From: Kitagawia praeruptora
Lineage: Eukaryota; Streptophyta; Magnoliopsida; Apiales; Apiaceae
Reading direction: 5' to 3'
NCBI GenBank assembly: GCA_037693485.1
Contig: CM075353.1
Location: 60,196,501 to 60,260,500, forward strand
DNA length: 64,000 bases
Part shown: one piece after another, positions 44,693 to 57,249 of the stretch
How the letters are laid out: each line of letters starts with the position of its first letter
Numbering within the stretch: position 1 is the first letter of the stretch
Notes under the pieces: model-generated
Databases searched by the model: none
What the model saw: the letters and a program-made list of their open reading frames with translations, nothing else
Told to the model about the DNA's origin: nothing
Program-made: the position numbers and the translations under genes

Positions 44693-47250
44693 TGCTACCG
44701 ATTCTTTTGATAATGCAGTAGAGTTGCCTATACTCCCTCAATCTCAGCAATCGTTCCTTGATATGGATTTCTCTTGAGAGGAGGTCTGCAAAGTTTTTAA
44801 GCACCTGGCCAAAAAGAAAAGCCCTAGTCCAGATGGGTTTACCTCAGAATTCTTTGTAGCTGCTTGGGACATTGTTGGGAAAGAGGTAACGGATGCTGTT
44901 CTTTATTTCTTTCGCACCTTGCATCTTCCTCGCATTATTAACTCCTCTGCTATAGCTCTTGTTCCTAAGGTGGATTGTCCTTCTCACATCTCTCATTTTA
45001 GGCCTATTTCATGTTGTAATACTCTATATAAAGCAATTTCTAAATTGCTTGCTTCTCGAATTAAAGGTCTTTTGCCTAGTCTTATATCTAATGCTCAATC
45101 AGCTTTCATCCCTGGACGGAAAATTGGTGATAACATCATGTTAGCGCAGGCTATTTGCAGAGATTACCACCTTAACTCAGGTTCACCGAGATATGCTTTT
45201 AAGCTTGATTTACACAAGGCTTTTGATTCAATGAGCTGGTCTTTCATATTTGATACTATGCACAGAATGGGTTTCCCTGTGAAGTTCATGTCTTGGATTA
45301 AAAAATGCATCACTTCTTGCATGATTTCTGTCAAGGTAAATGGTTCTCTTGAAGGGTTTTTTCCTGCTACGAAGGAACTCCGGCAAGGGGATCCCCTATC
45401 CCCATATCTCTTCGTGATTGGCATGGAGGTCCTATCTTCATACCTCGCCCATGACTTGTCTGCAAATGCTAATTTCTCCTACCATTGGAGAACAAAGGAG
45501 CTCAAATTGTCTCATCTGATTTTTGCAGATGACATCATGTTGTTCTGCAAGGGGAATCACTCCTCCACTTTAGCTATCTTCAATTCGGTGGCTCGTTTCT
45601 CTGCAATTTCTGGGCTCCAGCCCAATGCTAGTAAAAGCCACTGTTTCCTCTGCAATGTCCCTCAAGAAGATTCGTCTCTGATTATTCGTGACACTGGCAT
45701 TAATATTGGGGCTTTACCCATCAAGTATCTTGGTCTTCCATTAATCACTAATCGCCTTCGTGCAATAGACTATCATGGATTAGTCCACAAAATCTGCTCC
45801 AGAATGGATTCTTGGATGACAAAGGGTTTGAGACTATCTGCGAGGCTGCAATTAATTAAATCAGTTTTATCTAATATTCAGGGGTTCTGGTCTTCCTATC
45901 TATTCTTACCTAAGGGTGTTCTCAAATGCATTCAATCCTACTTTGTAAAATTTTTGTGGGGGAGCCATTATGATGCTTCTTGCCACCATAAAGTGTCATG
46001 GGCGGACTATTGTTTACCAAAAGCTGAAGGTGGCCTCGGTATTCGTGATCTCTTTGAGTGGAATAAGGCAGCCATCCTGTATCAAATCTGGCGTGTTTCC
46101 ACTCCGTCGACCACCTCTCTTTGGATCCTGTGGTTGCATCAATGTCTCTTTAAAAACAAACACTTCTGGACATCGGGGTTTCCGTATGCTTGCCCTTGGT
46201 CTGTGAGGAAAATGCTTAACCATAGACATGAGGCATGCAACTTCTTATCTCATGATATAGACCAGAACTCAAATCTATCTCTTTGGCATGATCCATGGAT
46301 CAATGCTAGACCTATTATTAAGCAGCTGGGGCCAGAAATAATTTCCATTGTTGAATCGACTAGTTCAGCTAGAATTCACTCTTTCATCTCTAATGGGAGT
46401 TGGGCCTTACCCAGATCAAATCATGTACTAGCAATGGATCTTAGACATTTGATTGGTAACAGAACAATTGGTGTTGAAGACCTGGTCAGATGGGATGGCT
46501 CAAAGAAAGTGAGCCTATCACTTGTATGGCAGTCAGTCCGTAGACGAGGCACTCCCCCGCCACGGCTTTGTGCGATATGGCACCGGTTTGCAATTCCTAA
46601 GTGTGCTATATTCTCCTGGCTTGCCCTGCGTAGTCGCCTTCTCACTAAAGATAGGATGGCAACCTTTGGTTTTCGTATTGACCCTAAATGTGTGCTATGC
46701 AATAGTGCAGATGAGACCCATGAGCATCTGTTCTCTTCTTGTTTGGTCTCTCAAGCCCTACTAAGGAGTTGTGCAGTTCCCCTTAACCTGGTGTGGGCGG
46801 ACTGGATTGACGGTGTTTTCTTTCAAGGGAATCACACTATGCTCAACAAACTCATTGGCTTCTTGCACCTTTCTGTGGTAATTTATATGGTTTGGCAGGA
46901 GCGTAACAATAGAATTCACCAGTCGGAGAAACCTCGTAGCACAAGGCAGTTAGAAGGTATGGTCAAGCGTATGGTTCGAGAGAAATTGCACGATTGCAGC
47001 TACTTCAAGAAAAAAGCTGCTAAGGATCCTACGATCCTGTTACTGCTCTATTGATTTGGTCTGGATGCTCGCTTAGTGTTGCTTCTGTTTTTTCCTAGGC
47101 ATTTAGAATTCTTGTTGTATTTCTATAGTTTAGTAAGCTTCTTGTTCTAGTTTACTAAATTATAGTATATGCTCGGTTTATCTCGCGGGGTATGCCCCTA
47201 GATTTGTATCGTTTTCCTTTTAATATAATTTTCATTTAGCAAAAAAAAAA

Positions 47251-50200
47251 CATTCCAAATCCGGTTGTATCATCAGTTCCTGACTCTACTACAAATCCTG
47301 ATATCTCTACTCCTGATACTTCACCTATGAAGATTGTTGAAATCTCTGATTCTCCAGCACCTGCAACTCCAAAAAGAAGAATAATCGAGATGTCTGTGGA
47401 TGATGTAAACAAAATTGCTGCACAACTTGGATTAAAGCCTGTCTCACTCCAAAAGAAAGATGCTGTTGAAAAGGTCTTTCATAGACAGAAGAAACAGAGG
47501 ACTACTTCACCTCTGAGAGGATCTAGCCCATAAGAACCTGAACTTCAAAGTAGTTCAGCAGCTACTACAGATCCAGTCATACAAGAACCATCCACTCAAA
47601 GTGTGGATGTAGACATTGCTGAAGGAATAGTCCCACAAGAACCACTTTCTCAAAGGGAAAGTGCATACAAGAACATTCCTTCCCCACAAGAACCATCTTC
47701 TCAAAGTGAAGATGCAGGTAAAATCACATCCGCAAAGAAGTTTCCTGACACTGCTCAAAGGGTTTCTGAAATTGAATTTGACTTAGTTCAAAGTCTGACA
47801 GATAAATCTGCTCATGACAAACAAATTGCTGAATGTGATGAGATACTTAAGGACACTGCATTTGAGGGAAGCACACAAGAACCTTTGACTCAAAGTGTTG
47901 AAGAAGCTTCACAACCTCAGACTACACAAGAACCATCAGTAGAAAATACTGATGCAAGTCATGCTTTAGTTGCAGCTGTCAATCTTGATGCAAGTACCAC
48001 TGATCCAAATATTCCATTGCTTATCGAGCCAATTTCTGCAAGGCCAATGGAATCATTAACTACTTCATCAGGTAACACTTCTATCTCTACTTCTTTTAAT
48101 ACTGATAGTATGATTACAGATAGACCTGATACAAGGGACACCTCTATTTGTATGACTTTAGTCCACTCTCCTCAGCCACCTCTTATTTCTTTGAATTTGT
48201 TGAGCCAGAACCTTTCTAGTGAGAATGAGAGTAAACAATTAGAGAAAAAGAAGAGTGAAGAGAGGCAGTCTCCTGTACTGGCAAAAGGAGAGGTAGAAAA
48301 GAGTGAGAAGTTACAAACTTCTGGAGAGGTAGCAGTTACTATTGAAAGTAACTTAGGTAACATTGTGAGAAGTGATGAGATCACTTTAAAAGAACAGAGA
48401 GATCTAGGAAATGTTTCTATTCCCACTGCAGGTTTCCAGGAACCAACAGTTCCATCTACTGTTGATCTAAAATTGAAAGGTGTTATGAATCCTGAAGATA
48501 ATGTGGATGATAAATTTCCTGAGGCTGATGACAGCTCAGATGATGATGATGATGCTGATAATAATCCTGACACAGACCAACTGAAAGCAGTTCTCAAAGC
48601 AAGTCTAGGATCTGCTCATGGGTCTTCAAGTAAGTATATGCAGTCTGAAGAGTTCAGAGGGGAGTATAGTTCTCTACTTCCTGAACATACTCAAGCTATT
48701 AGGATATATGAATGGGATACTAAGTGGAATCAGCCAACTGTTGAGATGAACTTCAATAATGCATTTTTTCATTCCAGTCATATTGCTACTAGGATGTCTA
48801 CTCCTGAGCTTAAGGCTCTTCTCAAGACTAATACACTTTTGGCAAAAGGATTGAAAGATGAAGTCAAGACTATCAAGTTTGACAATGAAAAGTTTCATGC
48901 TCGATTTCTCAAGGATTATGCTGAGATTTCTACTACTTGCCAGCTTGAACATTTAGGAACTTCGTTTACTACAAGGATGGATACTGTGGAATCTAAATTT
49001 GATACTTTGTCTTCTAAAGTTGATACTATTGATGAAACTCTCATGCTTATTTCTTTATTGAAGAGGGTTATGATGTCAAAAAGGGGGAGAAGGTAGTCAA
49101 CAAAGCAAAATGTACACCTAATCTAGTTGTAAGAAAGGATGATGATACTTCTGGAAATGATGGTGGTGGTCAGGTAAATGAAGCAGAAACCTCTGATGCT
49201 GCTTTGGTGATAAGGAAAAGTACATCTCAAACTCAAATCAAGCAGTCAACTCATGTTTCTAAATCTGGCAAGAGAACAGTGAGAAAAATGGTGCAATCTC
49301 AAGTCATGACAGAAGAACAATTTCAAGCACCTGGTCTAAATCAAACACTTCCAACAATTCCTGAAGAAGATGAAGATTTGTTCATTACTGACATAAAAGA
49401 TGCTCCACATCTCTTCAAGAAAATAGTTTCTAAGGCAGGTGTAAGTGAGATTGTTTATCATAATGATGTTAAAGTTCAACAACATCATGCTAGGGAGGCA
49501 TTAGCCTTAGTTTCTAAAGAAAATGCTGACATGAGTACTCAAGACTTTTTAGAAGAACAGAAGAAGATTCTTGAAGAAATTGAAAGACAGAAAGAAGCTC
49601 CTGCTGCAAGAAGAGGAAGAGGTAGAGGAGGCAGAAACAGAGGCAGAGGAAGGAAACCTGTACAAGCAAATACAAGGCAGACAAGATCTAGTGGAATCAG
49701 AATTGAAGAAATTTCTGATGATAAAAAGAAGAAAACTCCACTTCTTCTTGAAATGGCTCCAGACAACAAATTCAATGATCCTGATGAAACTATCAATACA
49801 GAAGTTGAAGAAGAAAATTTGCTGAGAACTAGAAAGAGAAAATCTATTGTGAAAGCACAGAAAGATGTTCCTGAAATGACTCAGGTTGTTACTTCTGATG
49901 TTGATGCATGTGATGCTGAAATCTTAAAGAATCTTGAAGTAATGATTCTTAAGATTGTTGTTGAATCTCATAACTTTGAGGCATATGAGTTCAATCAAAG
50001 AAGGTTCTGGGAATTTGAAGAAGAAAGAAAATTCAAGAAAACTGAAAATGACATTGTTGATAATGCAAGAAATGAGTACTTGAAAAGAATCTTTGAATCT
50101 GATCAAGATTTATGGTATGACGTCAACAAAATTTTTGAGGAGGAAATTCCTAGTGAACCACAGTTCAAGAAGAAAGGAAGAAAATGGAAAGATATTGAAG

Positions 50201-51081
50201 ATATGAAGTATACTGGACCAGGGATTTTTAGATCTACTGGAATAGTTTTACCACCTCCAATTACTCCTGGACTTCAGAAAGCTAAAGTTTCTGAGTCTGG
50301 CAAATCTCCACCAAGATGGACTAGGATGCAATCTGAACTGATAGGGATGGAATCTCACACTAGAGGTGGTATTGGTTTTAGAGATGCAGAATTAAAGTCT
50401 ACAGCTCAAACAGATCAACATTTTCATGTTAAGAGACTTGGTGATGAACTGACTATTGATGATCTTTGGGAACTTGAATCTGTTGCAATTGTTGCTTGCA
50501 ATGTGGACTCTAAGAAAGTAGAGAATATGCTGTATTTCATGAAGGACAAGAGTGTTAAGAAGCTGTTTCTTCATGATGTATTGTGCAAGTCAACAAAAGA
50601 ACTGAAATATGTTCTTTATTTGCTTGAGAACAGAAGAATTCCTGATACATAAGCCAGTGTTTATAATAACTGGTGTACCATGATCTTCAGAACAATCAAA
50701 TCCAGATATCTAGAAGTAGGATCAAGGTATGATGGTAATTGTACTGCCATGTACTTGAATTCAGAAGGACAAGAAGTAGAAATGAAAAGGGGTTCAGCTG
50801 TTAAAGAAGTGATATTGCATCAAGAACAGTTGTCTTTGAATCCTGGTGGAAGAGATCCTGCATATTTACTGTTGGGAGAGTTAGACTTACCAAGAAGCTC
50901 AATTCAAAATCTTAGGGCTGGTATCTATCAGATTGATAAGAACAATGAAGAACTCAAGAATCTGAAGAAAAGCCTAATTCAGATTCTAGGAGAAAAAGAA
51001 GAGGAGTTACTATCAAGTTTCTTGCAGATAAGTAATTTCTTTGTGAGAATTTCTGAGACTAAGCCTGAAGATTTCTTGTAG
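47251..51081 (+). pseudogene. Long extra ORF before the copia-like 3' LTR (env-position ORF)
   Basis: One reading path of about 1,270 codons with TAA at 47531-47533, a frame change near 49070 and TAA at 50650-50652. Composition: Ser/Thr/Pro/Glu-rich repeats of the QEP(S/L)xQS type (47570-47960), an acidic stretch near 48520, a helical region (KALLKTNTLLAKGLKDEVKT), an RGG-type basic patch (GRGRGGRNRGRGRK, near 49620), then a more ordered C-terminal part (FNQRRFWEFEEERKF, PPRWTRMQSELIG, DDLWELESVAIVACN) and a coiled-coil end. It ends 66 bp before the polypurine tract. Sirevirus-type copia elements carry an extra ORF in this position; that assignment is inference, as no gag or pol of this element is present. 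Confidence 0.6.
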
Positions 51082-51146
51082 AATTTTGTTTTGAGTTTTT
51101 GACATCATTAAATCAAAGAATTTGTGCTTTATTTCATTAATTACAA

Positions 51147-51158
51147 ATTGGGGGAGAT
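51147..51158 (+). other. Polypurine tract of the copia-like element
   Basis: AATTGGGGGAGAT directly precedes TGTTAGATATTG, the usual copia arrangement. Confidence 0.75.
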
Positions 51159-51639
51159 TGTTAGATATTGATTCAAGTGATATCAGGATCTGGACTGTTA
51201 CTGATCAGATACTGATGCTGACGTCATCAGTAATACAACGTCAGTAGGAAGTTTTTATCAGGATTAGAAGCTGGTCAGGATTACGTGAAGATTCTCATCA
51301 GACCAGAGATCAAGGAAGATTGATATGTCGGTTCCTAAATTGTAGGAAGGCAGCTATCATGCAAGATATGCATTCAGAGTAATATGTAATTGATTTAGAA
51401 TATCTTGTAATTGATAGTGTAGCTGTGTATGTTATATAAACACAATTTAGGTTTTACATAATTGTAATCACTTACACGAGTTATCTTGTAACCTAGCAGC
51501 TCTTAAGAACATAAGGATTTCTTAAGAGAGTTTGTAATAGTTTTATATCAGAGTTAATAAAGCTGTTATTGATTCATACTTGTGTTATTACTGTTTAAGT
51601 CGAAAATCTTATACAATTGTATTCAACCCTCCTTCTACA
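51159..51639 (+). repeat. 3' LTR of a copia-like retrotransposon
   Basis: 481 bp from TGTTAGATATTG to CCTTCTACA, with TATATAAA near 51433. The 5' LTR is absent: the element's left side is lost or truncated at the (TA)n tract near 37400. Confidence 0.7.
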
Positions 51640-51735
51640 ATTGTTAATTACTGGGCAACAAGTGCTTAAAATTTTAAATTCATTTCATAGATTCAAAATT
51701 TTAATAGAAAAATTTAATTTAATTATATCTTTTAG

Positions 51736-51746
51736 TATATATATAT

Positions 51747-51783
<37 letters not shown>
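51736..51783. repeat. (TA)n microsatellite
   Basis: Two TA/AT runs separated by a phase slip, in the AT-rich centre of the split hAT element. Confidence 0.9.
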
Positions 51784-51842
51784 TAATTCAAAATATTTTT
51801 TAGAATAGGTCATTGAATTTAAAATATAAATTATATATCATA

Positions 51843-52125
51843 CTCCCTCTGTTTATTTCATTTGTTTACATTTGCTTTTTGCACGGAGACCAAGATAGTG
51901 GATGTAATATTGTTAAAATAAATGTAGTAGTGGGTGTAATAGTAATTTTATTGTTAAAATAAGTGAAGTAGTGGGTGTAATAGTGTAAAGGATTGAAAAG
52001 GTGGAGTGAGGTAGTGGATGTAATAATGTATTTTATTGTTAAAAGTTACTATTTTGGGTAATGTAAAGAAATGGAATGGACGGCCCAAAAAGGAAAGTGT
52101 AAAGAAATGAAATGGACGGAGGGAG
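51843..52125. mobile_element. Stowaway-type MITE
   Basis: Termini CTCCCTCTGTTTATTTCATT and the complement of AATGGACGGAGGGAG, flanked by TA on both sides (51841-51842, 52126-52127). These are the classic Stowaway (Tc1/mariner) ends and target. 283 bp, non-coding. Confidence 0.9.
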
Positions 52126-52365
52126 TAATTTAGTAAATTAATTTTTTGATATTTGTTAGAAAATGTATAAAATTTAATTTTTTTAGTAAAAATAAAAAAT
52201 CCCCGATTCCCCGCGGAGATCCCCGTTCCCCGTTCGGGGCGGGGATCGGGGACGAACGGGGAACGAGGATCAAAGTATTCCCCGTTCGGGGATCGGGTTC
52301 AGGTTCGGGGATTGGGGGCGGGGATCGCACTCCTCGACCCCGAAGTGACCCGACGTCCATCCCTA

Positions 52366-52488
52366 CTAGCTTGGGCATGAGTTGAAGCTGAGAATAACAA
52401 TTCTTGTGATTGGTTAATAAATTTGTTAAAAGATGATATGAGGATTGAAAATTCTGGCGGTTACACTTTCATTTGAGACAGGCAAAAG
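52366..52488 (+). pseudogene. Second MULE transposase, continuation after the nested insertions
   Basis: Immediately after the hAT end the frame reads AWA, stop, VEAENNNSCDW, then LLKDDMRIENSGGYTFI, stop, DRQK. This continues the 37121 break and carries the second catalytic Asp region of MULE transposases. AAAAG|GTACAT at 52488 looks like the same intron donor used after DRQK in the MULE at 26397. The rest of the gene is not found downstream. Confidence 0.75.
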
Positions 52489-52555
52489 GTACATACTCTG
52501 TTGTTTTGTACTCTATTATTTCACTTTCACTTTTAAAACTAATTTTGCTATTTTT

Positions 52556-52760
52556 TTGGAGTAATGAGCACTTTGCACCCCTTTACTATGAGCACTTTTT
52601 CGATTTGGTCTTGTATTATGTATTTCGGCACTTTGCACCCCTATGTTCAATTCTCGCTTCGTTTTGCACCCTGTTGACAAATTACGTTAGTTTTGACTGT
52701 TAAAGTTAAAATTGGCGAGGGTATAACTGGGAAAAAAATTAGTAACGGGAAAAATAGCTA
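52556..52760. repeat. Possible MULE terminal repeat fragment
   Basis: GCACTTTGCACCCC occurs twice (52568, 52629) with a GTTTTGCACCCTG phrase, the pattern common in plant MULE ends. No partner end or transposase is found. It may have inserted into the intron of the preceding MULE. Confidence 0.35.
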
Positions 52761-53141
52761 TATATCATGTATATATACATCTTCTTCATCATCCATTTTA
52801 ATAATCTCTCTCTATGTACAAAATCCAAAGAGAATCAGTTCACTTTTTGTAAAACTCCAACTCCAATTTTTAGTATGGATCATAAACCCCAGGAGCAAAA
52901 AAAAAAATAATATACAAGAGAAGGGATGTAACTTCATCTGGGGCAAAACCTTTGTGGAACAACAACCTGGACCGAAGCAATAACAAAGCCCCAAATTTTT
53001 GTCACACTCAATTGACCACACGCACGCACCGAACTCACACACACTCGCAGCCATACACGCAGCAGTAGCAGTAATACACGCATCATACTCACACACCCAC
53101 ACACCCAATTCGACACACACGCTACCCACACATATTGATAG

Positions 53142-54617
53142 TGTTAGTGCCCTAGAGATAATGTAGTTGTTCTTGTGGGAAAGACTATTTTGTTATTTAA
53201 TGATTATGTTCTATTGATTATTCAACATTAATTTATTCTGTCTTAATTTACTGCGATATAAATGTTGGAGTAATAAATGTCCTTGGAATATAGAACATGT
53301 ATTCTATATCTTTAAGTATGTGACTTAAAAATGAGATTATATGAATAGTGTTTATATTCCTAAATATCCCTAATCGAGCATTATTAATATGGGACAATTA
53401 TAATGCATAAAGATTAGTATGTTTGTTGACGGATGACCACATCTCATTGGTCATAGGTATAGTGATGCTAAAGTCAAGAACATAGGTGCATGTAATTTTA
53501 TACATGGCACTGGATTAACCCACGGTGAGATTCTACATGTTGATAATGTCATTAGAAAGACTCACAGTGATAATGGTGTAATGATCCTTAGACTTGAGAT
53601 CATTATATTTCTATACGAGGATTAATATACTTTGACTACATTAAAAGTTACCTTTGACCAGGTGATGATAAAAGTGTACATCGGGTATATTATGAGTCGT
53701 ATGAGAAATATGAATGATAGATAAAGGATTTAACCCTCCTATTATTGGGAGAGATATTATTGGCCTCTTGATTGAGTGAGACTATGAAAATGCATGGTCA
53801 TGCTCAAATATTGATTTGTTTTAATAGTCTACTCATTGATCAAGACCCGGATTAAACGTTGAAGAGGATGACTAATAATATGCCTCGAGTTTAATCTATA
53901 ATATTTGGTTAAAGAGATTATATTACACGGAAACATTAATCACGAAAGGTTTAATTGGTTCACCAATTATTATTATTACTTGGGTAGCAATGATGTATTA
54001 CTAGATGCCGCTCATTGTTTATAATTTTATTATTGGATATTAAAATTATTGCCAACGTAATAATAACCTAAAGGGTTACACAGTAAGAACGTTTAAAAGG
54101 AGTTCTAATTTAAATTATGAATTTAAATTAAATAATTAAATTCGAAATTGGATATTTAATTAATAATTAAATAGAATTCGAATTTAATATTAAAACCAAA
54201 TCAGAATGGGTTTGGAGAAGCCCAATTCGATTTAGGGTTTAGCCCAATCTCTCTTCCCTATAAATACATTATGATGTATTGTTTAAGGATAGACTTTTGC
54301 AATTCGTTTTTAGAGAAAAACATTTGAGAGGCTAGAGAGAGAGAGAGAGAGAGAGGCAGGTTCTTCGGCTAGTACTGGCTCTTGTGATCGTTGGATGATC
54401 AAGCGTTCGTGTGGACTACTTTGGCAACGTAGATCTCGAAGAGGGCTGCGTGGTGATTGTTTTGAACCTCCATCTATCATCAATTTGTAAAGCTTCTTTA
54501 AGGTAATCATCTAATTCCGAATTAAATATCATGTTTTTGCATGGATCCTGTGGTAGGGTTTCGAGTTTTATCTTTTTTACATTTAATTCCACTCCGTTTG
54601 ATGCTCGAAACCCTTCA
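53142..54617 (+). repeat. 5' LTR of a second copia-like element
   Basis: TGTTAGTGCCCTAG to AACCCTTCA, 1,476 bp, with TATAAATA at 54259. It is followed after one base by TGACATCAGAGC (54619-54630), two mismatches from the tRNA-Met primer site TGGTATCAGAGC. A (GA)n run is at 54336-54355. No gag follows before the sequence changes near 55,100. Confidence 0.7.
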
Positions 54618-54630
54618 ATGACATCAGAGC

Positions 54631-55099
54631 TACTTGCAAAAATGTTTTAATTCGGTTGTATGTTACAGTTTTGATATATATACGATCATGTTTGATGATT
54701 GTCATGTGTGATGCGTTGATTTTGATATATATGTATAAACTGTATGTTAATGATGATTGAGATGATCATATGATGATTATATAATCTGTATATATACTGA
54801 TATATATATGATTTATGTTTGTTCTTGATATGGGGATTGTATACGATACGATTTCTGTATACGCTGCGCAGATTTGGTGAAATCTTTGTCCAGTGTTCGA
54901 TTTTTGCAAACGATATATATTTTCTAACTGGAAATGAGCGTCTAAACAAAACTGATAGCATAGCTATCATTGACTCGTCTGTAAGGCGTTTGACGCCGTT
55001 AGTGCCTGAAAACGGCGATTTATTATTATCAAAATTTCATTCAGATTTTCTGATTTTTGCGTTATATGATTTATTTGATTGGATCATCTGAAATATGAT
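54631..55099 (+). other. Leader after the copia LTR; no gene seen
   Basis: AT-rich leader-like sequence without a supported ORF. The plus-strand 90-codon frame at 54819 has no recognisable features. Confidence 0.4.
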
Positions 55100-56080
55100 A
55101 TGTTTACTGATAACTCCAGAACTTGACCGGGTTCTTCCTCACCAACTCCTGCCTCGGAAGTGGTGTAGCTATCGTGGGGTGTCTGCAAAACAACACCGGA
55201 TGGGGGGATTGGCCCCGAGGTACCTCCGACTTGAGAATAAGAGTTGGCTTTGGAAGACAATAGCCAGTTAGAGCATCACAAGAGTCATAATTATGTGTAG
55301 GTGTGTAATAAGGTCTCTCCCCTAAACCCCATTCTCTAGGGGAATTTATAGCCCTAGGTCTAGGGTTTAAGGGTTGTTACCTCTGCTCTTGATCTTCGAA
55401 AATGGGGGACCATCCGCTGAGCTGGAGTGCCACGCGTGCTGAGTGCCACTAGTCTGGGATCCTCTAGTTTGGGGTAGATGCCACGTGTCCCCAGGGCTTC
55501 CTCTCATTCTCAAGGACTGGGTCTGCTTGTGGTTTTGGGCCTAAAGTTGGGCTTGGGCTTATTTCAAGCCTATCATTTGCCCCCACTCCCTCATGCGGAT
55601 TTTCCGGATGGGGGGTATTAGGAATTGCAATCCTCTAGTTCGGGAAAAAGTTATCGTTTTTGTTGCTCCTGGCCCGGGGTATATACCTCATGCGGATTCT
55701 CCGGATGGGCTTGGAGTGTTGTTTCTTCTTCGCAAGTCCAAACTTTTGTTGCTTTGCTGCCCAAAAAATCTTTTTCTTTTTCTTATATATATATATATAT
55801 ATAATCTTTTTTATCCCGATTTTCGAATCGGTGGCCAATCACGGGGTGCCGGCGAGTTTTTTCCCTACAAATAGGGCCTGTCACCATCAATTACGTCTTC
55901 ACATTGGTTTTGTGATTTGCTGCTCTGTTGCTCTACGGATTTCAGCGGTTCACGCTTTCCAGATTCTTTGTTCTCCAGTTTTCCTGTAAGTGTTTCTACT
56001 CCGTACTCTTGATAAACTTGATTACAATTTTTCGTTTCGGGATTTGGCCCGGGCTAGTATTCCCCTTTTACTGTTAGGAA
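55100..56080. repeat. Probable LTR fragment of another gypsy-like element
   Basis: Phrases GGTGTCTGCAAAACAACACC, TTTGCCCCCACTCCCTCATG and a TATA-like CCTACAAATAGG (55862), with TCATGCGGATT(T/C)TCCGGATG duplicated about 100 bp apart (55588, 55687). This resembles plant LTR sequence, but neither end nor partner is seen. Confidence 0.35.
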
Positions 56081-56254
56081 AACCCGAATGCTAGGAGAGA
56101 GTTGATATGGAAAACAGTATTAAAAACTTGGAATGTAAAAACTAATAGCCTTGTATCAAGAGTGTGAAAACTGTTCTCATATTAATTAAACAATTCAACA
56201 AACTAAATCATGAGCCAGCAACCCACATTAAACAAACAATCCAGAAACTACTCT

Positions 56255-56620
56255 GTTTGGGATTGCTGCTAAAAACTGTTGTGCTGTTAGAAAAAGTGCT
56301 GGTAAAAAAAGTGCTGTTGTAAAAAGCTGAAGACTGTTTGGTAATATTTTTGATATGTGCATATTTTGATGTAAAAATATATTGAAAATAATGTTTTTGA
56401 TGAGGTTTGATGTTGAAATCAGCTACTGCTTTCCGCAAAAGCTGAAAAGTAGCTTTTTTCAAAAGCATGGGGGGACATGCATTTTCTAAAAGCAGCTTTT
56501 AGGCCAAAAGCAATTTTCAGAAAAACAGCTTTTAAATTTTACCAAATACTTTTTCAGCTGCTTTTCAGAAATAAGCTGTTGTTGCTGTCTGCAACAACAC
56601 TCCCAAACACACCCTAAATC
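56255..56620. mobile_element. PIF/Harbinger-like or hAT-like MITE
   Basis: Ends CTGTTTGGGATTGCTGCTAA and the complement of CAACACTCCCAAACACACCC. The interior has AAAGCTGCTTTT-type inverted repeats. The target duplication is unclear. Confidence 0.5.
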
Positions 56621-56699
56621 ATAAGTCAAAAATCCACATTTTTTCCAGGAGCTGTTTCCGCGATATTTTCGCGATATTGTTTGAAGGAGGTGCTTCCAC

Positions 56700-57235
56700 G
56701 ACATTTTTGCACGAGGTACTTCAACAAAAACTTCTTTTTTCTTTATACAAGTTCTTGAATCATGAGTTAAAACCCCACATTTTTTACATTTCCGAATCTT
56801 TTCTTTGGTTGCATCACAACTTTATCTCTTTCACTAATCAACCTCTTAAAATAATTCTCTTTATTCTTGAAAATTTTTGGTACAAGAATAGTAAGCTCTC
56901 CTAAAGGTTGATCACCAACCATTGCAGCCATATGATCCTTCTTTGTAAAGTCAACAACATTTCCACCATGATTGTCAAGATCAATATTCAACTGTTTTAT
57001 GACTTTATGCACATAATCAATCCTATCTAACTATACCCCTGCCTTGTTTATTGCTTGAAGAAAATCAAACCGGATATTTGTCAATGCAAATGATACTTGT
57101 TCCATCTTAAAATAATCATTAGATACTGAAGCAATATTTGATGAAGTTCCACAGTCAGCAATATTCATCCAACGGTTCAAAACAAGACTTCTAGGGAATT
57201 TTGTCACACCAATTTGCTTCGAGCAACAAAATGCA
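56700..57235 (-). pseudogene. FAR1-related (transposase-derived) gene fragment
   Basis: The minus strand shows phrases such as SLVLNRWMNIADCGTSSN, then after stops HKVIKQLNIDLDNHGG, TKKDHMAAMVG and PQPLGELTI-like sequence, the C-terminal region style of FAR1/FHY3-related proteins. It is broken and lacks an N-terminus or DNA-binding part. Family assignment is by resemblance. Confidence 0.45.
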
Positions 57236-57249
57236 TATATATATATATA

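Larger units (their letters stand above)
41192..47054 (+). pseudogene. LINE ORF2: endonuclease-reverse transcriptase, split by an insertion
   Basis: Starts MIFCSYNVRGLNN, 10 nt after the ORF1 stop. The apurinic-type endonuclease spans about 41192-41890, with SDFNVCLDL, DKVMVNEAW and GLSDHSPAMI. The frame is cut at 42442 by an inserted element and resumes at 44709. The reverse transcriptase (44800-45700) has KSPSPDGFTSEFF, FRPISCCNTLYK, SAFIPGR, KLDLHKAFDS, LRQGDPLSPYLF and the catalytic FADDIML. The C-terminus has the zf-RVT-like region CVLCNSADETHEHLFSSC. One in-frame TGA is at 44775-44777. Nicking plus target-primed reverse transcription is the known role. This copy is dead because of the insertion and the stop. 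Confidence 0.88.
39378..47250 (+). mobile_element. L1-type LINE (L1b), interrupted by another LINE-tailed element
   Basis: Order: 5' UTR (sharing CACTAAATTTCTT with L1a), ORF1, ORF2 with endonuclease and reverse transcriptase, 3' UTR with CGCGGGGTATGCCCCTAG (47184-47201) and ATTTTCATTTAGC plus poly(A). A 2.25-kb element lies inside ORF2 at 42443-44692. No target duplication was found between the 39370 and 47251 flanks. The 5' limit is approximate. Confidence 0.88.
51640..52365 (+). mobile_element. Right half of the split hAT-type MITE
   Basis: AT-rich sequence (carrying the Stowaway insert), then a GC-rich arm of CCCCGTTCGGGG-like repeats, ending GTCCATCCCTA at 52365. It pairs with the left end at 37122. 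Confidence 0.75.

Noticed and set aside
53146..54617. Region read first as a gene-poor intergenic stretch
   Set aside because: TG...CA ends, a TATA box and a tRNA-Met-like primer site directly after show that it is a 5' LTR.
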